From Geosiphon pyriformis (Eukaryota; Glomeromycota; Glomeromycetes; Archaeosporales; Geosiphonaceae), in NCBI GenBank assembly GCA_016748015.1, contig JAAOMT010000575.1:23298-87297 (forward strand): DNA of 64,000 nt, given 5' to 3'. Made by a program: the position numbers and the translations under genes. The notes under the pieces were generated by a model. The model was not told the origin of the DNA and did no database searches. It was given only the letters and a program-made list of their open reading frames with translations. Of the stretch, positions 1 through 11,373 are shown piece after piece; within the stretch, counting starts at the first letter, position 1; each line of letters begins with the position of its first letter.

Positions 1-1853
1 AAATTATTTTGTATAAGTAAGAAAAGAAAATTTTAATTAATTGTGTTTTATTTTTAAAGACTTTATCTGATTTTATGAGTGTCTTTTAAAATGTTTAAAA
101 TATTCAAGTTTTATTGTCAATTACAAATCTAGCCTATTTGAATAATATAATTTTTCTAATTGAAATATTCCTTTAGAAAATTTTAACAATTTTTTTTCAA
201 GATTTTGAATCAAAATTTCTTTAATGACTGCAAAAAATTAAAGTTATTAACAGTTAATTTATGAAAAATTTGAATATATTGGGTAATAAGTTATTTGGAT
301 TTAATAAGTAAAAAAAAACTAAAAAATTACTGAAATAACTTGAATGCAATTAATTATGCTGCTAATATTAGAAAGAATACTCTGCTCGAGGAGTTTTGCT
401 TACTCTTTTTCCATCAGCCCAATCAAAAATGCTTTTTTTCTGTGCCACTATTCCTTTTACTTTTTCGCTGTGTTATACTTTGAAATTGACCCAAATATTC
501 TACGATAAAAGGTGTTTTTGGATTCTTATCCTACTGAAATACCACATTTCCTGGTCACATTTTTATAAAAGTTGGTTGTTTAGTATCTCACAATATTTAT
601 GACAATTCAAATTCTCATTAAAACCAATTTTCCAAATTTATAGCTTAAAGGGATTATGTGAAGAATGGCAATTTAGCCCAACCTTAAAAGCTCGTTCCGG
701 ACTTTTCGTTTGCCGACTTCCAAACTGTAATCTGATTTTGGCCGCAGTAGCGAAATAATTTCTGTACACGATTTTTACATTTGCGGCGATGAATCACAGT
801 ATAATTTTAAGTGGTAGCACGCATTGGGTAAATAATAATTTGGGTGACATTAGGCACATACAAAGATAACATTTATTCGTCGACCTTTTTTTGGCATATA
901 AAAAAAAAATTAATTTTGGGATTAAATAAATCCAGTAAATATTAATAAACTCAAATATTTACTTTGGATAAAAAAATTTTCTTGTGAATATTCCTTTTTA
1001 AATCGGCGAAAAAGATTTATGTAACATATTTAAATAGTAAATTCATTAAATTTTCATAAAATTCAGGCTTTCTATTCAATAAAAACTGTCTAAAATTTAT
1101 ACTCAATCTTTGAAATTTTATTTAGAAATTTCTAATAATTTGGATTTTGATCGAAATTCTCGAAAAATAAAGTTTTACCTCTCAAACAACCCAATAATTC
1201 TAATTTTAGTTTGATTTATAGCTTAATATTTTATTTTCAAATGAAATTTTAGATTTACAGAGCATTTTGTAATATAATCATTTTTAGGATTATAAAGATA
1301 GTAACTTTAAAATTTATCTATTTTATTCCATTATTTCAATTGATTCTAAAAGAGCAGTTATATCTTTAAATAGCAATGTTATTACTTACGTTGTTTTATA
1401 ACGTAAAAATCAATCGATTCTATTTAAAATTTGCCACTAATTTTCTTGACGGATTTTATTAATAACTACATAATGGGCATAAATTAAATGCAAAATATTT
1501 TGATCGGTCTGGTCAGGATTTAAATTCATTTTCCATTAATTTTTCAAACGTAAAAATGATATCGAATTTCATTGTGTTTTATCGAAACACTTGATTTTAT
1601 AGTTCATGAAAAGGTATCATTAACGACATCAAATGAATTAAAAACACGATTACAATAAGGAAACACTAAGAATATTACATGCATATAATAGTAAATTCAA
1701 TGAATTTACAATGATAATTATATCAAAAACAGGATATATTGTACTATTTGCAGTTATTATATAAACCCAGCTAATTTGACTTTAGACTTTTAATCCGAAA
1801 AAACTCTTTTACTATAAAAGACAAGATAAAATTTAATAAAGAAAAATTAACAA
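1..1853. other. AT-rich intergenic flank with a CpG-containing island
   Basis: No coding region could be supported here. Most of the stretch is A/T-rich with homopolymer runs. Positions about 655-890 stand out because they are less AT-rich and hold many CpG dinucleotides. A 68-codon open frame at 396-602 has no recognisable domain, and I treat it as chance. The last 100 bases or so would contain the promoter and leader of the downstream gene; I see no clear TATA element beyond the general AT richness. Confidence 0.5.
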
Positions 1854-2786
1854 ATGGAACGACCATTAGGCACCTCACCTCTTTCTACACCTCGTATGTC
1901 GCACTGTTGCTGTTGCATCAGACTGAAACCAGCTGTGGTGATTATTACTTTATTAACAATGGTATATTTATAACTTTATAACAACTTTTTTTATAATTTC
2001 CTTAGCTTTATTTCCAATATTAATTATTATAAAATAATAAATATTATATTGAATCTTATTAGGTTAATAGTCTTTTTAATGCAATTACAGGAATTATGAC
2101 TTTTACTGAAGATGAATCATTAGGAAGATGTAAGAATTTATTATATTTTTTTTTGTTAAGATCTTTTTATTATTTTATACTTTTTCAATAAAAATTATTT
2201 TTACTTTTTTAGTTGATAAACTTTACTCGAATTTCTCTCTAATTGCTAGTATTATTAACCTTATAATCACTCTTGGATCAATATATGGTTTATTCGTTAT
2301 CACTTTTGCGGTATTTTAATAAATATTTCACACTACTAAAAATAATTATTTAAATATTTTATTTATCTCATCCTCAACTTTCTAACCTTTAAATCTCTTG
2401 TATAGAATATCTACCGTCTTCTCCGCCCATATGTTATATTTACTTACCTAAGTATTGTATTACAATTCACCCTCGGAACCTTGAAAATAATCTTTTGTAG
2501 CAGTTTATCCGATAATAAGTATCATTGCACAATTTATTACCATCAACTGCTACCATTTTATATTGTTTCATTTGTTTTAGAAATATTATTACTGGTGAGT
2601 AAATATTTTAAATTAAGAGTATTTAAAAGAAATTCGTTAAAAATAATTTTAACATATATTTTTCATCCTTAGATTTATTTCTCTTTGGTTATTGCTGCGT
2701 ATGCTACTCATCGTCGCGAAAAAGAAGAGCGAAACATAGAATCTAGAGAAAATAATGGGAATTTGGCATTTAACAATAATGGATGA
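1854..2786 (+). CDS. Five-exon gene for a 191-residue four-transmembrane protein (LAPTM-like N-terminus)
   Basis: Proposed exons are 1854-1961, 2063-2129, 2213-2310, 2406-2594 and 2673-2786. All four introns have GT-AG ends, the phases fit, and the frame closes at TGA 2784-2786. The protein has a short N-terminal tail with a Cys cluster (HCCCCIRLKP, residues 17-26). Four hydrophobic segments follow (about 27-48, 67-91, 100-120, 140-165), then a charged, Asn-rich C-terminal tail (ATHRREKEERN). The Cys cluster running straight into the first membrane segment resembles LAPTM-type lysosomal tetraspan proteins. That family call is by eye only; it could equally be an unrelated fungal tetraspan protein. 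No catalytic motif is visible. An integral membrane role, probably in the endomembrane system, is inferred. The frame is clean, so the gene looks intact. Confidence 0.72.
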
Positions 2787-2800
2787 AATCCATACTCCTC

Positions 2801-2885
<85 letters not shown>
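2801..2885. repeat. (ATA)n microsatellite, about 28 units
   Basis: This is an uninterrupted ATA/AAT trinucleotide run that begins 14 bases after the stop codon of the tetraspan gene, so it probably lies in that gene's 3' untranslated region. It creates a spurious poly-isoleucine open frame. Confidence 0.95.
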
Positions 2886-2887
<2 letters not shown>

Positions 2888-4349
2888 TTGATATTGATTC
2901 TTTATAATGATGTTTTTAGCTGTAAAAAAGCTATATATATATTATTTTTTTGGTTAATGAGATTTAAAAAATGGTTAGTTTGATTCATCTACTCGATTTC
3001 TGAGGGCTTTTAACTTTAAATTATTTCCTTATCAAAAATATTTATGCATATACATATTTTTAAAGTGAGCCTTTTAGTCAATTTGTTTTGTTTTTAGCAT
3101 TAGAGATGTCGATGCATGAATATTAAATAATTATTATGCTTATATTGAAAGCGTCACCACAAAGAATTTTCAAATTAATTTTAACTTATCACGTTGCGGT
3201 TTTACTTAGAGGGCATGGTAAATTTTTACCAGATTATAAAAACCTGAAACATTTTAATTTACAAGGTTAATCATTTTTTTGTTCATGCTTCATAATAGTG
3301 AATTAATTATTTACTAAGATGAGCATGTTTAAATTTTTGTCATTTGATATTTCAAATGTAAAAATCCATGATTAAAGTAAAAGTGTTTGTTCCCATCTTA
3401 TTAAAAGTTGATAAACCATTTTTTGTCTAATACGTTTGAAATAGTAAAATATGGTTTCAGTTTTTTGTGAGTTCTGAAAATGATCGCGTCAGGTCTCTTC
3501 TGATTTTAAAAATAATTTACTTTATACTTTGTCGGCTCTTGATTTGATTTTCAATTTTTTTGGCCCCCAGACAATAACCTTTTCAAGAACAAAGGTATCG
3601 AATTTTTTATATTTCTATTTTAGCGAAATCTTAAGTTTGACCACAAATTTTTAAAAACTTCATGATTTGGCAAATTAGCTTTTGAATTTTCAAGATAGAT
3701 ATTCGATTTATATTTTCCCTCACATTTCATCAAAGAAAATAATTTTTGTCCCAATTATAAATAGTTTTATTTTTATTATTTTTCCTTCATCTTTCCAAAA
3801 TACAGAAACAATTTAAAAAAAATTCGTCTTTTACAAAGCTTTTATGTTTCTCATCCTTCTATTAGTGAGAAAAAATTTTCTCAATGCAATAAATTTAGTA
3901 ACTTAGACTAGTTTTTCTTTTTTCCTTTTAAGTTGAAATGTTTTTTTTCGTCAGAAAATACACGAACCGAAATATTGAAAATCTAATATGTAATGTGAAG
4001 AAAATTTCACGCTCTTAATTTGTCATAGAAATATCATCATGATATAATAATCATTATTGTCTTAACGAAATTTTAATAGCAGGTACTCCTCATATGTTAT
4101 TATAATTTTTATTACAATTTTTATTATTATCAAGCAGTAAACACCCTTCTTACACCAAAACCCTTCCATATTTAGGATATGATTTCGGAGTAAAACATGT
4201 CGAGTCACTATTGTAGCTTTTATTATTATTCAAATCAATATTATTTTTTCAACTAGTATAAAATTCAGTGCTGATTTTGTGAAAAATTTCTTTCCCTAAA
4301 GACCACAGATTGACCTGTAAATATTTCAAAAACTTCTTATATCTTACCA
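2886..4349. other. Intergenic, nothing recognised
   Basis: This AT-rich DNA lies between the tetraspan gene and the BTB gene. No open frame with domain-like composition, no repeat unit and no transposon end was seen on either strand. The 3' part must carry the promoter of the BTB gene. Confidence 0.5.
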
Positions 4350-5881
4350 ATGTCACCCCAACAACACCTTCTCGCTTTATCCAATGATTTTTGGAATTTA
4401 TTCAACACTCAGAAGTTCTCTGATGTTAACATTATAGTTGGCGAAGAGCCCAATATCAAAACTTTTCATGCTCATTCGCAAATTTTAGCAGCAAAATCAC
4501 CATATTTTGCTATAGCACTCTCTAGTAATTAGATTAAAAGGCAAAACAATACCATTATCTTGGCTAAACCTAATGTTTCACCTAATAATTTTGACATAAT
4601 TCTCAGGTAAAGAGTTTCATTTGCTTTTAAGAATTTTAGCCAAAATTAAATCAAATATTTTATTTTCCTGCACAGATACATTTATAATGGTGATATCTCT
4701 CTTGATAAACATGAAGTGCCTACCATTTTAGAATTGCTTGTTACCGCTGATGAGCTTATTCTAGAGAATCTTATTGATACCATTGAAGACTATTTGATTG
4801 AACACCATCCAAAAGAGCTTGAAAAAAGTTTCGCCACTTTGCACAACATTTCATTTATGCATGATTCTTTCAAAAAGTCAAAAAAATTTTGCACTGAAAT
4901 AGCTGCTAACAATCCAGCTATAATCTTCAACTCGCAAGACTTCACCTCTCTTAGTGAGAATTTTCTTTCCTCAATTTTAACGCGGAATGACCTAAATATG
5001 GAAGAATCTAAAATATGGGAAAAGATTGTGGAATGGGGAGTTGCTAAATTGGATAAAAATTTTCAGATGGAAAAGGTTCTTTACTGGACAGATGAAAACT
5101 TTAATGTCTTCAAGGAATCCGTTGAAAGACTTCTACCATTGATCCGCTTCTTTAACATATCTGCAGTTTACTTTTATCACAAAGTAAAACCATTTGCGAG
5201 AATTTTACCTGGAACTTTATGTGAAGATCTTTTACATCATTATCTCGTACCAGGTAGTCAACAAAAGTCTGTAGATGCTCAGCCATCACGTTTTTGCCAC
5301 TTAAATACTGATTCAAGGCCTCTTGAATCGCAAGATATAAAACGCCTTGATCGTTGGATTCAAGGCAAAAACAGAAATGCTGTTTTTGAAACTCAACTTG
5401 GAAATGATTTTAATTTGTTACTTCGAGGTAGTCGAGACGGATTCACTCCAGCCGATTTTCATCGATTATGCGATAATAAAGGAGCAACAGTTAGCGTAAT
5501 CAAAGTGAAAGGAACTGGTCAGCTAATAGGTGGCTATAACCCACAATCGTGGTACTCTAGAGGTAGTTGGTTGGATGGAGAAGGAAGTTTTATTTTTACC
5601 CTTGGAGATGGAAATATTAAACTTAGCAGATATGTTGGCGAATGTGGACCTTATGGGAATCTAAATTATGGTCCCTATTTTGAGGTAGTGGTCTTGTATT
5701 CGGTAGCAATGATTTTGGAGGTGGTAGTATTGTATTGGGTAGCAAAGATTTTAAAAATAGATCAGGGTGCTATTGTAAAAAGACAAGAAATTATGAGCAT
5801 TCTATAATGTCTGGATCAGAAAAGCAACGGGTAGATTTTTTAGTCGAGGAGTATGAAGTTTTTCAAATTATAAAAAGATAG
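4350..5881 (+). pseudogene. BTB-BACK-TLDc (Kelch-like type) gene, broken twice
   Basis: Exon 1 (4350-4606) starts at ATG 4350 and encodes the N-terminal half of a BTB/POZ domain (FSDVNIIVGEE, FHAHSQILAAKSPYF). An intron at 4607-4675 with GT-AG ends joins exon 2 in frame (ILRYIYNGDI). A BACK-like helical region follows (EKIVEWGVAKLD, RLLPLIRFFNIS), then a TLDc domain (LLLRGSRDGFTPADFHRLCD, LIGGYNP, SFIFTL). Members of this family are thought to be adaptors; TLDc is linked to oxidative stress and V-ATPase interaction. Two lesions are visible. An in-frame TAG at 4530-4532 sits where homologues usually have Trp (SSN-stop-IKRQN). A one-base frameshift near 5681-5684 moves the TLDc end (FGSNDFGGGSIVLGSKDF, VEEYEVFQIIKR) into another frame that stops at 5879-5881. 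I therefore call it a pseudogene. A sequencing error would explain one lesion more easily than two. Confidence 0.85.
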
Positions 5882-6799
5882 ATTCGCTTTTATTTAATTT
5901 AATTATATATTTCCTGAAGGTTGTGTTATCTATTTTTAAATTTTTCACTGACAAAATATTCTATAGGCTACTATTTTAAGCCCCACAATAAATTTAAAAG
6001 AATAACATGCTTATTCAGGTTTAACTTGAAAACCGAAAGACTCGTATAAAAATTCGTATGTGAATGAATCTAATGGAATGAATCATTTATTTTAGATCAC
6101 ATGTTAAAAAAGTGCGAAAGTCGTAAAATTTCTTGCCCCGATGATACTAATCTCGATTTATCATTCTTATGATCAATGATTTCGGTAGGTTCCATTTTGA
6201 TTCAGTCGTAAAAAGTGGCTTAAAATCAAGAATAACCATTATATCTCTTAGTTAGCTGCATTCAAAACTTTCTAATAGAAAATAAACAAATAACCCTTCT
6301 TACTTGCGTGTTTACTTAATCGTTGTCGTGATTCTAAAGGATTCAAACGAAATGGACGAAGGAATAATCAATCTTGAAAATAAATTTCCCAGAAATCAAT
6401 GAAGTAAAATAAGTTTTTTAAACTGCCGAGTATTTCTACATATTTGCCTAATGGGTTTTTTATACTATGAATCCATCACAAAATTATCATCGAGGATAGT
6501 AAAATAATCTTATCTGGTTGATTCAATGTATTTCTAAACATCCCTCTACATGATAGTATTTTTACTTTACAGAGATACTTGGTCTCAGCATCGGTCCAGT
6601 TTCATTGTTTTGATAAATAGAAATATTATTATTGAACAATAAGGTTATAAGTTATGTTTACTTCAATTTAAAATATAAAGTTTATATTACTTTATACAGT
6701 AATATAGATGACATATAATAGTTATATTACACTACCTCATAGTAGATCATTTATTAGTATCTAAAGAGAACCTACTCATTATAAAAATCATATGATCAT
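5882..6799. other. Intergenic, nothing recognised
   Basis: AT-rich spacer between the BTB pseudogene and the small open frame at 6800. I saw no domain-like frame, repeat or transposon end. Confidence 0.5.
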
Positions 6800-7054
6800 A
6801 TGGAAACTAAAATAACTTATGGAATGTTTCGTAATTGGGTCTACTGGTTCACTGCTTTTACTGTCTTACTAAAATTTCTGGGCTGGTACATCAAGAAACA
6901 AAAATATTATAGACATCCTAAGATTTTACAATATCTTTCAAAAAATGCTAAGATTGAATGGAATGGGAAAACGGGAGAATTAATTTTTTCATTAAAAACA
7001 GATGCTCGGTACGAAATTTTTTATATCAAAACTACCTATATAATATTTTACTAA
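6800..7054 (+). CDS. Hypothetical small protein with one membrane segment (possible first exon)
   Basis: This is an 84-codon open frame. Residues about 9-30 (FRNWVYWFTAFTVLLKFLGW) form one hydrophobic, aromatic-rich segment. A basic stretch follows (YIKKQKYYRHPKIL), then a mixed soluble region (KIEWNGKTGELIFSLKTDAR). The composition up to about residue 68 looks like real protein, and the remainder is low complexity. A GT (GGTACG, about 7008) after the codons for SLKTDAR could be a splice donor, so the frame may be a first exon. I could not identify a downstream exon. No family was recognised and no function is assigned. Confidence 0.35.
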   Translation: METKITYGMFRNWVYWFTAFTVLLKFLGWYIKKQKYYRHPKILQYLSKNAKIEWNGKTGELIFSLKTDARYEIFYIKTTYIIFY

Positions 7055-10000
7055 AATATAATTAGACTTAAGTTAAAATAATCTAAAAAATTGAAATAAT
7101 CAAGAGATTCAGAAAAACCACCTCATTTTCAAAATGTTATTTCTCTTTTGAATTTTTTTTGGATAGTTGTTTAATTTTCTGTTCTCCTTAATTTTTCAAT
7201 ATTTCAAAATTCTTATTTTCGGAAACATTGACATCTAAATACAACTAGTATTATGCTAATATCATCCTAACTGTTTCTTATTATGAAATAATCGCCATTA
7301 AATAAAGGCCTGATTTAAATTTTATGAAAATTAGTGCATTTAAGTGAATTAAAAGACTGTATATAAACAGAGATCAAAGAATAACTAGTATTATTAATAC
7401 AAAATTCTTCAAAACATTCTTTCAAATAGCTTTACAATCACTCTGCAATTCTCTTTATTAAATAAAAAGCTATATTATATTATTAAACATCATAAATAAT
7501 TTTTAATTATGCTAAAATTTTGATATTCAAACAACACTTCTATCTTTTCTAATTCTACTTTTTTATTTTCATTTAGTTATTGAACCAGCTCTTTTACAAA
7601 TCCATATGATTAATCAAACTTTAGATTGAAGATAAACAAATAGTATTTTCCAAATTGTAATGAAAAGACAAATTTTTAGTATGTAGTTTATGGAATAATA
7701 TCTAATAATGTTGTAGACTATAAAAGATTTGAGAAATAACATAATAAAAATAAAAGCATAAGCTGTAGAAATAAAAAAACAGCAAAAAATATAATTAATT
7801 AACATAATTAAAATCTTGTTTCTTTTTGTTTTATATTGATTATTTGACTTGCCTAAAATACTTTGAAATAATTATTATCAAATAGCTTTAATTTTAATTT
7901 CTCGGAATTTTTTTTAGTATTTCACATTATTTTTACAAACTAAAACTTTTTGTTTTATATTAATTTTCTAAATAACTTAAAATTATTTTACAAAAATAAA
8001 GCATAATAAAAATAACTAGCTCTATTTATTAATAATTAAATTATTTACCTAAAAACTGATTTAAATCTTAAGTGTCACAATATTAATACTTTTGAAAAAT
8101 TTGGTTGTTTTTATCAAATGATTTTGTTTTTAAAAGTATAATATTTGGCAATTATTAAATAAGCACTAATTTGTTTATTTTAAAATTCTAAAAATTTTTG
8201 AACTATTCTTTAATATTGTATATAGCTTTTTTTAAAATAATTTTTATCACAATTATTATGCTTATTTCATGTAAATACATTATTTTTAATTATATTTTTA
8301 TTTAGTATTTGTTTTTTTTTCAAGAATAAATATTTTTAGATTAACTCCTTTATATTGGGTTTATTGGAATTTGTGATATTAATACTTCGTCAAAAACTAT
8401 AGATTTTTTATTGTTATTTTTAGGAAATTTTCGCATATTTACATTTAATATAGATTAAACAAAAATTTGAGACCTTCATAAAAATTTTGAAATTCATAAT
8501 ATTTTTCAATTTTACTAACAATAATTCGAATGTTTCTTTGCTCAAAAATTACATATTTTTTTTAGAAATATATTCCTGACAAAATGACCAAAAACTTGAG
8601 CAAAATCTTCAAATTCTTTGCTTAAAATAGATTTTGCCTAAATATAACGAATTCGTCAAATGTAGACATTTCATTATGAATGACCTAATATTAGATAGAA
8701 AATACAGTACATATATTGTCCAAATACAAGTGAGGTTATCCAAGCGATCCAAAAATTAGTTGAAGATAGATATCCCATTATAATTTAATGTGAGATATAA
8801 AATACAGTATGGAATAAACTTTAAATCAAGCCAAAACAGCAAAGGAAGTTTTCATTGTCTTTATATAAACATTTAAGTAGTTTTCATAGTTAAAGTAAAA
8901 ATTATCAAAAATACAAGAATTAAGCAGGTTAATTTTCTATAAAAATAAGAAAACTTATAAAGTAATGATAATATTAAATAAAAAGCTCTCAAAGAACAGC
9001 ATTAGATTTTTATTGGCTTTAACGGCATTTATTTTGATAGATTAGGACAAAAATAAATTTAACCTTTTACAAATTGGAAAAATTCAATTCTGATTAAAAG
9101 CGCACAGTATAAAAACTTGTTTTAGAATTCCTAGATTGAAAAGTTTAAAAAAATGCAAGATTTTTGCAGATTATATGCTAATATTAAATAAAGATACTCT
9201 TTTATCTGAAAAAACGTGAAAACTTATTTTGGATTTAAAATTCCAGTGAGAAAAAGATTTTTGATTTACTGTAAAATTATTTTACAATGCTAATTGAAAG
9301 ATCAATGTTAAAATGAGAGGAAATATTATAACAAAGATATTTTATGAAGATTTGATTATTTTTCTATACACACAATTGATTGATAATATTTTAAATCCTT
9401 TTAAATAGATTTTATTCTTTTGTTACTATTGTTTAGAAATCTCTAATTAAAAAATAAAATTTTACTTTTGGCGATGGGAATATTTCTTTATAATAAATTA
9501 GAAGCTGCAGCCATTAGAAATTTCAATTTAAAACGCATTAATCACATTTACCATACGAAATTTAAACATATTAAAAAATTGTAATATATATATATATATA
9601 TGAGATCATTTCTGTGGAATAAAGTTATTTATTTATTTATTTATTTATTCGTTTGTTCATTTTGAAAACGCAATACAAAGTTTCTATAGCTTAATTGACC
9701 ATATTCCAAATGTTAAAATTATAGGAGATGTTTGATATTTTTGGTACACTCATATCAAAATAAATTCAAATAAACTCCTTAAAAGTTCTCAATTTTTAAC
9801 CAAATTCCATATGAACTAATATAATTGCATATTATAAAATCATTATTATATGTACACGCATTTTGGAATATCCTATCAATCATGTGCATATGATATTAAC
9901 CCAACAGAACAAATGATAGCTTTGAATATAGTTTTTTCCGAAGATTTTCATAATAAAAAATAAGTAATGTCGGTCAAAATTTAAAGAAAAATATTTCAAG

Positions 10001-10063
10001 AGATTCAATAATAGGACTTTTTTGATATTATTCATAATAAACTCATGGAAAAGTAAATAACTG
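7055..10063. other. AT-rich intergenic region with simple repeats
   Basis: Three kilobases without a supportable gene. Two simple repeats occur: an (AT)n run at about 9584-9601 and an (ATTT)n run at about 9626-9649, the latter just after a sequence resembling a polyadenylation signal (GGAATAAAG). A short stretch near 8730-8775 reads like coding sequence on the plus strand (EVIQAIQKLVEDRYP) but is too short to classify. Confidence 0.45.
9584..9649. repeat. (AT)n and (ATTT)n simple repeats
   Basis: A dinucleotide AT run is followed, after 24 bases of unique sequence, by about six ATTT units. Seen directly. Confidence 0.9.
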
Positions 10064-11373
10064 ATGAAACGAATGGAATTGTTATTTCGTCTCATCAAGA
10101 GAAACAATTTTTTTTGGATTACTATATTCTTATGCTTGATCTTTTCAGCTACGAACTCTTCTGCTGATGAGAAGGAGCCCGAGTATTCCGACGCTCCATC
10201 ATGGCAAACATTTTTTTCAACTGAAAATTTATTCAAATTGCTCCAACAAGCTCCAATAAAGGACAGTTCTACTCAAACCCAAATAACAAAGAAAACAAGT
10301 CTATCATTTTTGTCCAAGGTGACAAGATTGACGCAGGAAATTTATTGCCAGAACAATTCAGAATTGATGATTGCGCCTGGGATATATGGTAAGTGAAAGA
10401 AACGTTAAACTGAAATTATATTAAAAGAAACCAATTGAAAAAATAAAATTTCGACAATTTAGCTTGGATATCTTCTCTCCAAGATAAAATTGAATCTCCA
10501 CACCAAGATAAGATTTATGAGTACTATAAGGAAACGTGGTTGGGTTACGCAATAATTGCAAGATTTAGAACTCCAGAATTAAATTATAATGAGCTTATTG
10601 CCATGGGCAAAAAGCCAAAAACGGTACCTTTTCCTTATAATAGAAAAGCTATGATATTAGGAGACTTTTTCACAAAATATTGGGATCTCGCAAATCAGAT
10701 TGCTGAAAGTTTGAAATTTTATGGAGAGGAAGTAGTTTATACATATGATGCTTTTATTTTTACTGGACATGGCGGGGGAGCAGGTAAAAGTTTAAATAAA
10801 TAAAAGATAAATTTTTTAAATATTTCCTAGCCAATTAATTTTTTTATTTCAATTTTTTCACAGTACTAGCAACTTTCACCGCATTGGTTTTCCAGCATAA
10901 GTGGCCTAAAAGGAAAATAAAATTGGTAACCTATGGAGCCCCACGTATAGGAAACTACTTTTTTATAATGTATTTACAGTCACGGTTCTGGGTTGAACGG
11001 GTAACAGTCCGTCAAGATAATGTTCCCCTATTCTTTGGAAACAAATATTTGACTCACACTGCCTATGAAACTTGGATTGCTGGAGATGAAGATTGTGATT
11101 GTTCAGATATTAACGAGAACGTAAAACCAGAGATATATCGATGTACCAATTTTGTGGGTGGTGAGAATATGGTTTGTTCGAGCTTTATAATTTGGGATGA
11201 TATGCTAAATTTTATTTCTCTTCCTCTTTTACTCACCTTATTAATTCAAACTTTTCTAGAAATGTAACTTAAAATTCGAGCCACCAAAACCTACATTTCC
11301 GGAACAAAGACCAAGTGACCATTTAGGACCATATTTCAATTATATAATGTCTCCTGAAGGATGTAAAAGATAA
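10064..11373 (+). CDS. Class 3 lipase-fold protein lacking the nucleophile serine (possible pseudoenzyme)
   Basis: Proposed exons are 10064-10388, 10463-10783, 10864-11171 and 11260-11373. All introns are GT-AG and phases agree, giving 355 residues ending at TAA 11371-11373. Residues about 14-32 form an N-terminal signal or anchor segment (FFWITIFLCLIFSA). The alpha/beta-hydrolase core of fungal class 3 triacylglycerol lipases is recognisable: FIFTGHGGGAVLATFTAL at the nucleophile elbow, LVTYGAPRIGN, the catalytic Asp in VRQDNVP (Asp267), and the catalytic His in YLTHTAYETW (His280). The canonical elbow is GHSxGG. Here it reads GHGGGA, so the Ser position (212) is Gly while Asp and His are kept. 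A secreted or membrane-anchored hydrolase fold without ordinary lipase activity is inferred. Cys-rich DCDC and a C-terminal FNYIMSPEGCKR follow. The gene otherwise looks intact. Confidence 0.82.

Noticed and set aside
2783-2983. 66-codon open frame rich in isoleucine
   Set aside because: It is the translation of the (ATA)n microsatellite, starts inside the last codons of the tetraspan gene and has no protein character outside the repeat.
5681-5684. Programmed ribosomal frameshift in the BTB-TLDc gene
   Set aside because: No slippery heptamer or following structure is evident, TLDc genes are not known to use frameshifting, and the gene has a separate nonsense codon.
9880-10236. 118-codon minus-strand open frame
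   Set aside because: It overlaps the first exon of the lipase-fold gene in antisense. Its N-terminal part mirrors that exon and the rest is low complexity.
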